Below are positions 1 through 12,706 of a DNA stretch of 64,000 nt, one piece after another. Source of the DNA: Methylobacterium sp. J-090. GTDB lineage: Bacteria; Pseudomonadota; Alphaproteobacteria; Rhizobiales; Beijerinckiaceae. Position 1 is the stretch's first letter. Each line of letters opens with the position of its first letter. Where the stretch lies: the NCBI RefSeq assembly GCF_022829345.1, contig NZ_JAKSXV010000065.1:58459-122458 (forward strand), given 5' to 3'. Made by a program: the position numbers and the translations under genes. The notes beneath the pieces are model-generated. The model saw only the letters and a list, made by a program, of their open reading frames with translations. It did not search any database and was not told the origin of the DNA.

Positions 1-1
1 C

Positions 2-3852
<3,851 letters not shown>

Positions 3853-3866
3853 GGGGAGGGCGCGCC

Positions 3867-4583
3867 ATGACCAGCTACGCGACTCGCCGCTCGCAGCTCA
3901 CCACCTACTTCGACCGCACGGCGGTGGAGGCCTGGGCGCGCCTCACCTCCGACGCGCCGGTCTCGAAGATCCGCGCCACCGTGCGGGCCGGGCGTGACGC
4001 CATGCGGGACAACCTCCTGTCGTGGCTGCCCGCCGACCTCACCGGCCGGCGCGTCCTCGACGCCGGCTGCGGCACCGGGGCGCTCAGCATCGAGGCGGCG
4101 CGGCGCGGCGCCGAGGTGGTCGCCATCGACGTCTCGCCGACCCTCGTCGGCCTCGCCCGCGAGCGCCTCGCCGAACGTCCCGAAGCCGCCCGCATCGACT
4201 TTCGCGTCGGCGATATGCTCGACCCCTGGCTCGGCCGCTTCGACCACGTCGTGGCGATGGATTCCCTGATCCACTACGCCACCCCCGACATCGTCCGGGC
4301 TCTCGCCGAACTCTCCCTGCGCACCGACCGCTCCCTGGTGTTCACCGTGGCGCCGCGCACGCCCCTCCTCACCCTCATGCACTGGACCGGCCGCGCCTTC
4401 CCCCGGGCCGACCGGGCCCCGGCCATCGTGCCGGTGGCGGACGCGACCCTGCGCCGCCGCGTGGCCGCCGAACCGGTCCTGTCCGGATTTGCGCTCGCCC
4501 GCACGCACCGGGTCAACAGCGGCTTCTACCTGTCCCAGGCCTTCGAGCTGACCCGCACGGCGTCGGGGCGGGGGGCGCCATGA
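3867..4583 (+). CDS. bchM: Magnesium protoporphyrin IX O-methyltransferase
   Basis: This enzyme uses S-adenosylmethionine to methylate the C13 propionate of Mg-protoporphyrin IX, making the substrate for the AcsF cyclase. The protein is 238 aa. The class I methyltransferase motif VLDAGCGTG is at residues 63-71, followed by an acidic strand end (VVAIDVS), and the N-terminal YFDRTAVEAW is typical of BchM. I chose the ATG at 3867 because GAGGGGAGGG stands just upstream; an in-frame TTG at 3849 overlaps bchL but would place the ribosome site inside the gene. The 3' end overlaps lhaA by 4 bases. Confidence 0.95.
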   Translation: MTSYATRRSQLTTYFDRTAVEAWARLTSDAPVSKIRATVRAGRDAMRDNLLSWLPADLTGRRVLDAGCGTGALSIEAARRGAEVVAIDVSPTLVGLARERLAERPEAARIDFRVGDMLDPWLGRFDHVVAMDSLIHYATPDIVRALAELSLRTDRSLVFTVAPRTPLLTLMHWTGRAFPRADRAPAIVPVADATLRRRVAAEPVLSGFALARTHRVNSGFYLSQAFELTRTASGRGAP

Positions 4584-6010
4584 TCCGCCTCGGCGACACC
4601 ATGGCCCGGGGCCTCATGCGGCTCGGGCCCGGCATCCTGCCCTTCGCGGATGCCGCCACCGCCGAGCTGCCCCTGGGGCGCCTCCTGCGTCTCGCCCTGT
4701 TCCAGGTCACCGTCGGCATGGCCGCCGTGCTGCTCATCGGTACGCTGAACCGGGTGATGATCGTCGAGCTCGAAGTGCCGGCCTGGATCGTCGCCGTGAT
4801 GCTGTCCCTGCCCCTGGTCTTCGCCCCGTTCCGGGCCCTGGTCGGCTTCCGCTCCGACACCCATCGCTCGGTCCTGGGCTGGCGCCGGGTGCCCTACATC
4901 TGGTTCGGCACCCTGCTGCAGTTCGGCGGGCTCGCCATCATGCCCTTCGCCCTCCTCATCCTGTCGGGCGACACCACCGGGCCGACCTGGCCGGGCCACG
5001 TCGCGGCGGCCCTGGCCTTCGTCCTCGTCGGCGCCGGCCTCCACACCACCCAGACCGTGGGCCTGGCGCTGGCCACCGACCTCGCGCCCGCCCATGTCCG
5101 TCCGAAGGTGGTGGCGCTGCTCTGCGTGATGCTGCTCGCCGGCATGCTGGTCAGCGCCGTGGTGTTCGGCCTCCTGCTCGCCGACTTCTCGGCGCTCCGC
5201 CTCATCAAGGTGATCCAGGGCGCGGCCGTGGTCACCATCGTGCTCAACGGCATCGCCCTGTGGAAGCAGGAGGCGCGCGATCCGTCGCGCACCGACCGGC
5301 ACGCCCCGCGCCAGACCTTCTCCCAATCCTGGGCCGCTTACGCGAACAGCGGCCTCGCCCGCCGGCGCCTCGTCGCCACGGGCCTCGGCACCGCCGCCTT
5401 CTCCATGCAGGACATCCTACTCGAGCCCTATGGCGGGCAGATCCTGCACCTGCCCGTGGCGGCCACCACGGCGCTCACCGCCATGCTGGCGGCCGGCGGC
5501 GGACTCGGCCTGCTCCTGGCCGCGCGCTGGCTCGGCCGGGGCGGCGACGCCTTCCGGGTGGCGGCGGCCGGCACCGGCACCGGCATCCTCGCCTTCTCGG
5601 CGGTGATCTTCGCCGCGCCGCTCGATTCCATCCCGCTCTTCGCGCTGGGCGTCACCCTCATCGGCCTCGGCGGCGGCCTGTTCGCCCACGGCACCCTCAC
5701 GGCCTCCATGGCCAAGGCCGGCCCGGAGGAGACGGGCCTCGCGCTCGGCGCCTGGGGCGCGGTGCAGGCGAGTGCGGCCGGTGTCGCCATCGCGGCGAGC
5801 GGCATCCTGCGCGACCTCGGCTCGTATCTGGCCACCTCCGGCGCCCTGGGGGAGGGGATGAACCAGCCCTCCACCGGCTATCTCATGGTCTACCACCTCG
5901 AGATCGCCCTGCTGTTCGCGACCCTCATCGCCATCGGCCCCCTGGTGCGCGACCCCGCCGGCCGGCGCCGCGCCGCGCCGATCCACACGCTGCCCAATCC
6001 ATCCGTCTGA
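4580..6010 (+). CDS. lhaA: PucC/LhaA-family light-harvesting complex assembly transporter-like protein
   Basis: This is a 476-aa polytopic membrane protein of the PucC/LhaA/Bch2 branch of the major facilitator superfamily. Family members are needed to assemble LH1 or LH2 and are thought to deliver or shepherd bacteriochlorophyll. About 12 hydrophobic segments can be counted. Family-typical loops include GFRSDTHRSVLGWRRVPYIW near residue 90 and DILLEPYGGQ near the middle. Its place between bchM and puhA identifies it as the LH1-dedicated member LhaA rather than PucC. The ATG overlaps the bchM stop by 4 bases. Confidence 0.93.
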   Translation: MIRLGDTMARGLMRLGPGILPFADAATAELPLGRLLRLALFQVTVGMAAVLLIGTLNRVMIVELEVPAWIVAVMLSLPLVFAPFRALVGFRSDTHRSVLGWRRVPYIWFGTLLQFGGLAIMPFALLILSGDTTGPTWPGHVAAALAFVLVGAGLHTTQTVGLALATDLAPAHVRPKVVALLCVMLLAGMLVSAVVFGLLLADFSALRLIKVIQGAAVVTIVLNGIALWKQEARDPSRTDRHAPRQTFSQSWAAYANSGLARRRLVATGLGTAAFSMQDILLEPYGGQILHLPVAATTALTAMLAAGGGLGLLLAARWLGRGGDAFRVAAAGTGTGILAFSAVIFAAPLDSIPLFALGVTLIGLGGGLFAHGTLTASMAKAGPEETGLALGAWGAVQASAAGVAIAASGILRDLGSYLATSGALGEGMNQPSTGYLMVYHLEIALLFATLIAIGPLVRDPAGRRRAAPIHTLPNPSV

Positions 6011-6027
6011 GAACCGGGAGACACGCC

Positions 6028-6804
6028 ATGTCGAGAGGTGAAATCACGGGCTACGTCGATGTCGCGCAGGTGGTGCTCTACGCGTTCTGGATCTTCTTCG
6101 CGGGCCTGATCTTCTACCTGCGCCGCGAGGACCGCCGCGAGGGCTATCCCCTGGAGGCCGAAGGGCTGCCGGGCCGGCGCGCCACCCCCGATCCGATCCT
6201 GATCCCGACGCCGAAGTTCTTCCACCTCTCCAACGGCGAGGTGAAGACCGCGCCGCCGCACGAGGGCCCCAACACCTGGAACTACCGCGGCCACAAGCAC
6301 GAGGTCTGGCCGGGCGCCCCCCTGGAGCCCGACACCGACGGGCTGCACGACCAGATCGGCCCCGGCTCGTTCGCCGACCGCGACGATTCCCACGACCGCA
6401 CCTGGGACGGCGACAAGCGCATCGTGCCCCTGCGGGTGGCCGAGCACTTCGTCGTCCACGAGGACGGCCCCAACCCCATCGGCATGACCGTGTTCGGCGC
6501 GGACCGCCAGGTGGCCGGCACCGTCTCCGACCTCTGGGTCGATCGGGGTGAATCCATGGTGCGCTACTACGAGGTCGAGCTCGGCGCCGGCGGCCGGCGG
6601 GTGCTCATGCCCAACACCTTCTGCCGCACCGGCCGCTTCTCGCGGACCGTGAAGACCGAGGCCCTGCTGGCCCACCAGTTCGCCGACATCCCCGCCCACA
6701 AGGACCCGGATTCCGTGACCCTCTACGAGGAGGAGCGGATCATGGCCTTTTTCGGGGCCGGCACCCTCTACGCCACCCCCGCCCGCCAGGAGGCGTTCTT
6801 GTGA
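6028..6804 (+). CDS. puhA: Photosynthetic reaction centre H subunit
   Basis: The H subunit caps the cytoplasmic face of the type II reaction centre and shapes proton uptake to the QB site on PufL. The protein is 258 aa. One transmembrane helix is seen at about residues 12-31, followed directly by the conserved LRREDRREGYPLE, then a soluble PRC-barrel region (VAGTVSDLWVDRGE, RYYEVEL). The ATG at 6028 is preceded by CCGGGAGACACGCC. The end overlaps puhB by a GTGA junction, as in other puhABC operons. Confidence 0.97.
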   Translation: MSRGEITGYVDVAQVVLYAFWIFFAGLIFYLRREDRREGYPLEAEGLPGRRATPDPILIPTPKFFHLSNGEVKTAPPHEGPNTWNYRGHKHEVWPGAPLEPDTDGLHDQIGPGSFADRDDSHDRTWDGDKRIVPLRVAEHFVVHEDGPNPIGMTVFGADRQVAGTVSDLWVDRGESMVRYYEVELGAGGRRVLMPNTFCRTGRFSRTVKTEALLAHQFADIPAHKDPDSVTLYEEERIMAFFGAGTLYATPARQEAFL

Positions 6805-7475
6805 CCCGAGCCCGCACGACCCACGGCGTCCCCGCCAACCGGTTCGACGCACCGCCCGGCCTGCCGGCACCCCTGCCCGCCGGCGAGCACATCCTCTGGC
6901 AGGGCCGCCCGGCCGGCCTCGCCATCGCGCTCCGCGCCCTTCACGTCCGCCTCGTCGGCCTGTGGTTTTCCGGATTGGCCCTCTGGGCGGCCGCGCCCCT
7001 CGCGGCCGAAGGGCGCCTCGTCGAGGCCGCCCTCGCCGCCGGGCCGACCCTCGCCATCGGCGCCGGCGCCATCGGCCTGCTCTGCCTCCTCGGCTGGCTC
7101 TCGGCGCGCTCGACCACCTACACCATCACCAACCGCCGCGTGGTGATGCGGGTCGGCATCGCCCTGCCGATGACCCTCAACCTGCCCTTCGGCCTCGTGG
7201 ACGGGGCCGGCTGCCGGCATTTCGCCGACGGCAGCGGCGACCTCGCCCTCGCGGTGAAGCCCGGAAATCGGATCGCCTATCTCCACCTCTGGCCCCATGC
7301 CCGGCCCTGGCACGTGACGGCCCCCGAGCCGATGATGCGCTCGGTCCCCGACGCGGCGTCCGTCGCGGCGATCCTCGCCCGCGCCCTCTCGGCGGCCCGC
7401 GAGGTCGATGAAGAGGCGGCGAGCCCGGTGATCCGGCCCCGCGCGCGGGGCCCGCGTCTCGCCACCGCCAGCTGA
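6801..7475 (+). CDS. puhB: Photosynthetic complex assembly protein PuhB
   Basis: PuhB helps build the reaction centre-LH1 complex. The GTG start overlaps the puhA stop (GTGA), giving 224 aa. Near residue 31 is ILWQGRP, the entry motif of the bacterial PH-like domain found in this family. It is followed by two hydrophobic segments (about 48-66 and 78-102) and then TTYTITNRRVVMRVGIALPM, the strongest family signature. The gene is 11 bases upstream of puhC, keeping the usual puhABC order. The function is known from Rhodobacter genetics; the assignment here is by motif and position. Confidence 0.9.
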   Translation: MTRARTTHGVPANRFDAPPGLPAPLPAGEHILWQGRPAGLAIALRALHVRLVGLWFSGLALWAAAPLAAEGRLVEAALAAGPTLAIGAGAIGLLCLLGWLSARSTTYTITNRRVVMRVGIALPMTLNLPFGLVDGAGCRHFADGSGDLALAVKPGNRIAYLHLWPHARPWHVTAPEPMMRSVPDAASVAAILARALSAAREVDEEAASPVIRPRARGPRLATAS

Positions 7476-7486
7476 AGGAGGGTCCC

Positions 7487-7951
7487 ATGAGCGGACGCAC
7501 GCTGAACGCCCCCTTCGGGAAGGAGACCTGGTTTCCCGTCGGCGCCGGCCTCCTCATCGTCTTTGCGCTCGGCATCGTCGGCCTCGCCCGGCACGAAGGC
7601 GTCGGCCTCACGCGGATGCCCCCGGCCCATCCCGTCCGCACCCTGCGCCTCACCGCCGAGGACCGGCCGGACGGCGCGATCCTCCTGCGCGACGCCGCGC
7701 ACGGCACCCTCGTCGCCACCGTGGAGCCGGGCCAGGACAACTTCATGCGCGCCACCCTGCGGGGCTTCGGCCAGGCCCGCCTGCGCGCCGGGCTCGGCCG
7801 GGAGGCACCGTTCCGCCTCACCCATTTCGACGACGGCAGCCTGCAGCTCGACGACGAACTCACCGGTCGCGCGGTCAATCTCGGCGCCTTCGGGCCGTCC
7901 AATTTCTCCGCGTTCGCCCGCCTGATGCCAGATCTGGAGGCTGTCCGATGA
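7487..7951 (+). CDS. puhC: Photosynthetic complex assembly protein PuhC
   Basis: This 154-aa protein has one N-terminal membrane span (about residues 14-30) and a soluble periplasmic domain, which is the PuhC layout. Family features include [20 protein letters not shown] followed by [19 protein letters not shown]. In Rhodobacter, PuhC is needed for efficient reaction centre and LH1 assembly. The start at 7487 has GAAGGAGGGTCCC upstream. The stop overlaps the next small gene by 4 bases. Confidence 0.88.
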   Translation: MSGRTLNAPFGKETWFPVGAGLLIVFALGIVGLARHEGVGLTRMPPAHPVRTLRLTAEDRPDGAILLRDAAHGTLVATVEPGQDNFMRATLRGFGQARLRAGLGREAPFRLTHFDDGSLQLDDELTGRAVNLGAFGPSNFSAFARLMPDLEAVR

Positions 7952-8250
7952 TCGCCTGGCTGAACGGCCGCCACACCGTCGAGGTGCCCTGCACCGTGGA
8001 GATCGAGCAGACGCCCGAGAGCCTCCACGCCCACGTCACCCTCGACGCCGATTTCGACATCGAGCCCGGCGACGAGGTCCTGGTCCACGATTCCCCCGTG
8101 AGCGTCCCCTACGGCGAACGGCTGACCGTGCGCCGCACCGCCACGGTGATCCGGGCCGGGCGCCTGGAGCGGCTCTGGACCAAGCTCGCCGGCCACCTCG
8201 AGCTCACCGAACTCTACGAAGTCAGCTTTTCCGAGAGGAGGCGCCTGTGA
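7948..8250 (+). CDS. Uncharacterised photosynthesis-cluster protein between puhC and acsF
   Basis: This 100-aa soluble protein has no transmembrane segment, no signal peptide and no motif that I recognise. It overlaps puhC (ATGA) at its start and acsF (GTGA) at its end, so it is almost certainly co-translated with both. The sequence is rich in beta-strand-like stretches ([26 protein letters not shown] is read with short breaks) and includes [11 protein letters not shown] small unnamed gene occupies this position in other alphaproteobacterial clusters, from memory. Its location between an assembly factor and the cyclase suggests a role in cyclase activity or reaction centre assembly, but that is inference only. 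Confidence 0.85.
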   Translation: MIAWLNGRHTVEVPCTVEIEQTPESLHAHVTLDADFDIEPGDEVLVHDSPVSVPYGERLTVRRTATVIRAGRLERLWTKLAGHLELTELYEVSFSERRRL

Positions 8251-9329
8251 CCGTCTCGATCCAGCATCAGACCGTGAAGCCCAAGTTGCCCATGAACGAG
8301 GGCACCAAGGCCGCGCACGAGACCACCTTCCTGTCGCCGCGCTTCTACACGACGGACTTCGAGGAACTCGACCGCACCGACGTCGAGCCCGTGCGCGGGG
8401 ACTGGGACAAGCTCATCGCCGAGCTGCGCGACGACCCGAACAAGCGCCACTTCACCCGCAACGCCGATTTCGACGCCGACATGTCCGGCCTCGATCCGGA
8501 GCTGCGCAAGGAGTTCATGGACTTCCTCGTGTCGTCCATCACCGCCGAGTTTTCGGGCTGCGTGCTCTACGCCGAGATGCGGAAGCGCGCCAAGAACCCG
8601 GACATCCGCGAATTGTTCGGCTTCATGAGCCGCGACGAGGCGCGCCACGCCGGGTTCATCAACGACGTGCTGAAGGACTTCGGCATCGGCGTGGACTTGG
8701 GCTTCCTGACGAAGTCGAAGAAGTACACCTTCTTTCGCCCGAAGTTCATCTTCTACGCGACCTACCTCTCCGAGAAGATCGGCTACGCCCGCTACATCAC
8801 CATCTTCCGCGAGCTGGAGCGCAACCCGGAGCGGCGCTTCCACCCGATCTTCAAGTGGTTCGAGAAGTGGTGCAACGACGAGTTCCGCCACGGCGAGGCC
8901 TTCGCCCTGCTCATGCGCGCCAACCCGAAGCTCACCACGGGCGTGAACCGCTACTGGATCAAGTTCTTCCTGCTCGCCGTGTTCGCGACCATGTATGTCC
9001 GCGACCATTGCCGGCCGGCCTTCCACAAGGCGCTCGGGGTCGATCCGACCGACTACGACTTCAAGGTCTTCCGCATCACCTCGGAGATCTCGAAGCAGAC
9101 CTTCCCCCTCACCCTCGACCTCGAGAACCCGAAGTTCAAGCGGGCCCTCGACCGGCTGCTCGCCTGCTCCAACGGCATCGCCGACGCCAAGGCGCAGGGC
9201 GGACTGATGGGCCGCCTCAAGCACGGCGCCTGGATCGCGGCCTCGGCCGTGAACTTCGCCCGGCTCTACGCGCTGCCGACCCTCGACAACCCGATGCCCG
9301 CCGAAATCCGCCTCGAGCCGGTCTGGTAG
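8247..9329 (+). CDS. acsF: Aerobic Mg-protoporphyrin IX monomethyl ester oxidative cyclase
   Basis: AcsF is the O2-dependent di-iron enzyme that closes the fifth (E) ring to give divinyl-protochlorophyllide. The protein is 360 aa from a GTG that overlaps the previous stop. Iron-ligand motifs are visible as E101 (ITAEFSG), EARH at residues 131-134, E176 (LSEKIGY) and DEFRH with E212 and H215. Having this enzyme rather than only the anaerobic BchE fits a pigment pathway that works in air. It lies between the 100-aa gene and puhE. I saw no bchE in this window. Confidence 0.97.
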   Translation: MTVSIQHQTVKPKLPMNEGTKAAHETTFLSPRFYTTDFEELDRTDVEPVRGDWDKLIAELRDDPNKRHFTRNADFDADMSGLDPELRKEFMDFLVSSITAEFSGCVLYAEMRKRAKNPDIRELFGFMSRDEARHAGFINDVLKDFGIGVDLGFLTKSKKYTFFRPKFIFYATYLSEKIGYARYITIFRELERNPERRFHPIFKWFEKWCNDEFRHGEAFALLMRANPKLTTGVNRYWIKFFLLAVFATMYVRDHCRPAFHKALGVDPTDYDFKVFRITSEISKQTFPLTLDLENPKFKRALDRLLACSNGIADAKAQGGLMGRLKHGAWIAASAVNFARLYALPTLDNPMPAEIRLEPVW

Positions 9330-9333
9330 GACG

Positions 9334-10203
9334 ATGGCCGCCCACGCGATCCCGGCTCTCTACGCGGTGGTGATCTGGTGGTTCTCCACCGGGCTCATCA
9401 TCCTGCTCGATCACCGCCCGCGCAGCACCCACGCGTACAGCATGGCGGGCGGCACCCTGGTGCTCGCCGGGGCCCTGTGGGCCATCGGCGCCAGTGCCGC
9501 GGATACCAGCGAGGCGGGGGCCTACACCGCCTTCACCGGCGCGCTCCTGGTCTGGGGCTGGCAGGAGATGAGCTACTACATGGGCTTCGTCTCCGGACCG
9601 CGCACGCAGGCGTGTCCGCCGGGCGCCCGGGGCTTCGCCCGCTTCCGGGCGGCGCTCGCCACCAGCCTGTGGCACGAGGCGGCCATCGTCGCCGGCGGCC
9701 TGGCGATCCTATGGCTGACCTGGGGCGGCCCCAACCGCTTCGCCCTGTGGACCTACCTCATCCTCGCCGGGATGAACCTCTCGGCCCGCCTCAACATGTT
9801 CCTCGGCGTGCGCAACCTCAACGCCGAGTTCCTCCCGGCGCATCTCGCCTACCTCGCCGGCTTCCTGCGCAACCGGGCGATGAACCCGCTTTTCCCCGTC
9901 TCCGTCGCCCTCGCCGGCCTCGGCACCGCGTGGCTGGCCGGGGCCGCCCTGGGGGAGGGGATCGACGCCCACGAGCTCGTCGGCTTCACCATCGTCACCA
10001 CCCTGATGGCGCTCGCCACCCTGGAGCACGGCTTCCTCATGCTGCCGCTGCCGTCGGCCGCCCTGTGGGCCTGGAGCCTGCCGGGCAAGGACGCCGATGC
10101 CCTCGCTTCGCCCTCCCTCGGAGCGGGTGGAGCCGAGTATGGCGCGACCGCTCCGGCACCGCCCCTGCCCCCGCAAGGGGGAGGGAGGCGCGCGAAACCG
10201 TAG
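9334..10203 (+). CDS. puhE: Photosynthetic complex assembly membrane protein PuhE (DUF3623)
   Basis: This 289-aa protein has about seven hydrophobic helices and belongs to the PuhE/DUF3623 family, which modulates bacteriochlorophyll production and complex assembly. Typical blocks are WWFSTGLIILLDHRP at the start, QEMSYYMGFVSGPR, and NLSARLNMFLGVRNLN. It begins 4 bases after acsF. The last 35 or so codons are odd: the reading frame runs on through a GC-rich palindromic repeat (about 10110-10200) and ends in a low-complexity Pro/Gly tail unlike the rest of the protein. The functional domain probably ends near residue 255. Confidence 0.92.
   Translation: MAAHAIPALYAVVIWWFSTGLIILLDHRPRSTHAYSMAGGTLVLAGALWAIGASAADTSEAGAYTAFTGALLVWGWQEMSYYMGFVSGPRTQACPPGARGFARFRAALATSLWHEAAIVAGGLAILWLTWGGPNRFALWTYLILAGMNLSARLNMFLGVRNLNAEFLPAHLAYLAGFLRNRAMNPLFPVSVALAGLGTAWLAGAALGEGIDAHELVGFTIVTTLMALATLEHGFLMLPLPSAALWAWSLPGKDADALASPSLGAGGAEYGATAPAPPLPPQGGGRRAKP
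10110..10200. repeat. REP-like palindromic element at the puhE 3' end
   Basis: The element contains CCCCTGCCCCCGCAAGGGGG followed by AGGGAGGCGCGCG, a C-rich/G-rich palindrome with a trailing GCGCGCG. A similar shape recurs at 11475-11510 and 39798-39840. It forms the last codons of puhE, so the repeat either inserted at the end of the gene or the gene read into it. The relation among the three copies is judged by eye. Confidence 0.45.
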
Positions 10204-10210
10204 GCTGAAC

Positions 10211-10238
10211 TTCACGATCGCAAAGACCATCATAAAAA
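10211..10238 (+). promoter_or_regulatory. Possible sigma-70 promoter for hemA
   Basis: TTCACG at 10211-10216 and TAAAAA at 10233-10238 are 16 bases apart. They sit in the only AT-rich patch between puhE and hemA. The boxes match the consensus only partly, so this is a weak call. The hemA ribosome site GGAAGGGGACAGG follows directly. Confidence 0.3.
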
Positions 10239-10254
10239 CGGGAAGGGGACAGGT

Positions 10255-11472
10255 ATGAACTACGAAGACTTCTTCGCCGCCGAGCTCAACGGCCTCCACC
10301 GCGAGGGCCGCTACCGGGTGTTCACCGACCTGGAGCGCCAGAACGGCCGCTTCCCCCACGCCACCCATCACAGCCCCGGCGGCACCCGCCCCGTGACCGT
10401 ATGGTGCTCGAACGACTATCTCGGCATGGGCCAGCACCCGGCGGTGCTCGGCGCCATGCACGACGCCCTCGACCGCTGCGGCGCCGGGGCCGGCGGGACC
10501 CGCAACATCTCGGGCACCAATCACTACCACGTGCTGCTGGAGCGGGAGCTGGCCGACCTCCACGCCAAGGAGGCCGCCCTCCTGTTCACTTCCGGCTACG
10601 TCTCGAACTGGGCGGCGCTCGGCACCCTCGCGGGCAAGCTGCCGAACTGCGCCGTGTTCTCGGATGCGGAGAACCACGCCTCGATGATCGAGGGCATCAA
10701 GGCGAGCCGCGCCGAGCGCCACATCTTCCGCCACAACGACCCGGAGGATCTCGACCGCAAGCTGCGGCTGGTCGACCCTTCCCGCCCGAAGCTCGTCGCC
10801 TTCGAATCCGTCTACTCCATGGACGGCGACATCGCCCCCATCGCGGAGATCTGCGATGTCGCCGAGGCCCACGGCGCGCTCACCTACCTCGACGAGGTCC
10901 ACGCGGTCGGCCTATACGGGCAGCGCGGCGGCGGCATCTCCGAGCGGGACGGCCTCGCCCACCGCCTCGACGTCATCGAGGGGACGCTCGGCAAGGCGTT
11001 CGCCGTGCATGGCGGCTACATCACCGCCTCGGCCAAGCTCTGCGACTTTGTGCGCAGCTTCGCCTCGGGCTTCATCTTCACCACCTCGCTGCCGCCGGCC
11101 GTGGCGGCGGGGGCGGCGGCGAGCATCCGTCACCTCAAGGCCAGCGGCGCCGAGCGCGCCCGGCACCAGGAGCGGGTGGCCACCGTCCGCGCCCGCCTCG
11201 ACGCGGCCGGCATCCCCTACCTGCCCAACGACAGCCACATCGTGCCGGTGATGGTCTGCGATCCGGTACTGTGCAAGGCGATCAGCGACACCCTGCTCGA
11301 CGAGTTCGGCATCTACGTCCAGCCGATCAACTACCCCACGGTCCCGCGCGGCACCGAGCGCCTGCGCATCACCCCGTCGCCGCTGCACTCGGATGCCGAC
11401 ATCGATCATCTGGTGGACGCGCTCAGCACCATCTGGGGCCGCATGGGCGTCGAGCGCGCGGCGGCGGAGTAG
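10255..11472 (+). CDS. hemA: 5-aminolevulinate synthase
   Basis: This enzyme condenses glycine and succinyl-CoA to 5-aminolevulinate (C4 pathway), the first tetrapyrrole precursor. The protein is 405 aa, the normal length. It starts with the family signature MNYEDFF. The PLP lysine is K247 in GTLGKAF, with [13 protein letters not shown] and [12 protein letters not shown] upstream as expected for an alpha-oxoamine synthase. Embedding a hemA copy in the photosynthesis cluster allows precursor supply to rise together with bacteriochlorophyll demand. Whether a second hemA exists elsewhere cannot be seen. Confidence 0.97.
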   Translation: MNYEDFFAAELNGLHREGRYRVFTDLERQNGRFPHATHHSPGGTRPVTVWCSNDYLGMGQHPAVLGAMHDALDRCGAGAGGTRNISGTNHYHVLLERELADLHAKEAALLFTSGYVSNWAALGTLAGKLPNCAVFSDAENHASMIEGIKASRAERHIFRHNDPEDLDRKLRLVDPSRPKLVAFESVYSMDGDIAPIAEICDVAEAHGALTYLDEVHAVGLYGQRGGGISERDGLAHRLDVIEGTLGKAFAVHGGYITASAKLCDFVRSFASGFIFTTSLPPAVAAGAAASIRHLKASGAERARHQERVATVRARLDAAGIPYLPNDSHIVPVMVCDPVLCKAISDTLLDEFGIYVQPINYPTVPRGTERLRITPSPLHSDADIDHLVDALSTIWGRMGVERAAAE

Positions 11473-11474
11473 GC

Positions 11475-11510
11475 CATCCTCCTCCCCTCGCGGGGAGGAG
11501 GCGCGCGATG
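11475..11510. repeat. Palindromic repeat between hemA and bchI
   Basis: CCTCCTCCCC and GGGGAGGAGG form a 10-base perfect stem around TCGC, followed by CGCGCG. It could be a REP-like element or act as an mRNA stability or attenuation hairpin between hemA and bchI. No T-tract follows, so it is not a classical terminator. Confidence 0.55.
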
Positions 11511-11536
11511 CGTCGAGACAAGGGGAAATCAGGCCC

Positions 11537-12706
11537 ATGATCGTCAACGGATCGACCCGAGCGATGTCCCGTGAACCGGCCTCCGTCTCGGCCCTGAACG
11601 CGAAGCCCGGCGCCATTCGGACGGAGGGACGCCCCCCGCGTCCGAAGGCGAACGGCGCCGCCCACGCGGGCACGACCCCGCGCGCGGCGGCCCCCACCTT
11701 CCCGTTCTCGGCCATCGTCGGCCAGGACGAGATGTGCCAGGCGCTGCTCATCGCAGCCGTGGACCCGTCGGTGGGTGGCGTCCTCGTCTTCGGCGATCGC
11801 GGCACGGGCAAGTCCACGGCGATCCGGGGCCTCGCCGCCCTGCTGCCGCCCATGCGGGCGGTGGCCGGCTGCCCCTATGCCTGCGATCCCGCCCGGCCGG
11901 GCGATCTCTGCCACAATTGCCGGGACCACGCCGGCGGCTTTGAGGTCCACAGCGTCCCGGTGCCGGTGGTGGACCTGCCCCTCGGCGCCACCGAGGACCG
12001 GGTGGTCGGCGCCCTCGACCTCGAACGGGCGCTGGCCCACGGCCAGAAGGCGTTCGAGCCGGGGCTGCTAGCCCGGGCCAACCGGGGCTTCCTCTACATC
12101 GACGAGGTCAACCTCCTCGACGACCACCTCGTCGACCTCCTCCTCGATGTGGCGGCCTCCGGGGTCAACACCGTCGAGCGCGAGGGCCTGAGCATCCGCC
12201 ACCCCGCCCGCTTCGTGCTGGTGGGCAGCGGCAACCCGGAGGAGGGCGAGCTGCGGCCCCAGCTCCTCGACCGGTTCGGCCTCGCCGTCGAGGTGACGAC
12301 GCCGACGGACCTGCCCACCCGCATCGACGTGGTGCGCCGCCGCGACGCCTACGAGCGCGACCCGGAGGCGTTCTGCGCCGCCTATGCCGAGGCCGATGCC
12401 ACGATCCGCGAGACCCTGACCCGCGCCCGCGCGCATCTGCCCTCGCTCACCGTCCCCGACGCCACCCTGGAGGCGGCCGCGCGCCTGTGCCTCGCGCTCG
12501 GCACCGACGGCCTGCGCGGCGAGCTCACCCTCATGCGCACGGCCCGGGCGCTCGCCGCCCTGGAGGGCGCCGACACCGTCGGCGTCGACCACCTCGCCCG
12601 CATCGCCCCCGCGTCCCTGCGCCACCGCCTGCGTCGCAATCCACTGGACGAATCCGGCTCCACCGCGCGGGTGGCGCGAGCTGTCGCGGAAGTCTTCGCC
12701 CCGTGA
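11537..12706 (+). CDS. bchI: Magnesium chelatase ATPase subunit I
   Basis: BchI is the AAA+ motor of Mg-chelatase and forms a ring with BchD that drives Mg insertion on BchH. The protein is 389 aa. Walker A is GDRGTGKST at residues 86-94; the Walker B region contains LYIDEVNLLDDHLVD, and the sensor region contains NPEEGELRPQLLDRFGL. The conserved core starts at about residue 54 (PTFPFSAIVGQDEMCQALL). The first 53 residues are a Pro/Ala/Arg-rich extension not usual in BchI; a later start could exist but no better ATG is placed near the core. The stop overlaps the bchD GTG. Confidence 0.96.
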   Translation: MIVNGSTRAMSREPASVSALNAKPGAIRTEGRPPRPKANGAAHAGTTPRAAAPTFPFSAIVGQDEMCQALLIAAVDPSVGGVLVFGDRGTGKSTAIRGLAALLPPMRAVAGCPYACDPARPGDLCHNCRDHAGGFEVHSVPVPVVDLPLGATEDRVVGALDLERALAHGQKAFEPGLLARANRGFLYIDEVNLLDDHLVDLLLDVAASGVNTVEREGLSIRHPARFVLVGSGNPEEGELRPQLLDRFGLAVEVTTPTDLPTRIDVVRRRDAYERDPEAFCAAYAEADATIRETLTRARAHLPSLTVPDATLEAAARLCLALGTDGLRGELTLMRTARALAALEGADTVGVDHLARIAPASLRHRLRRNPLDESGSTARVARAVAEVFAP

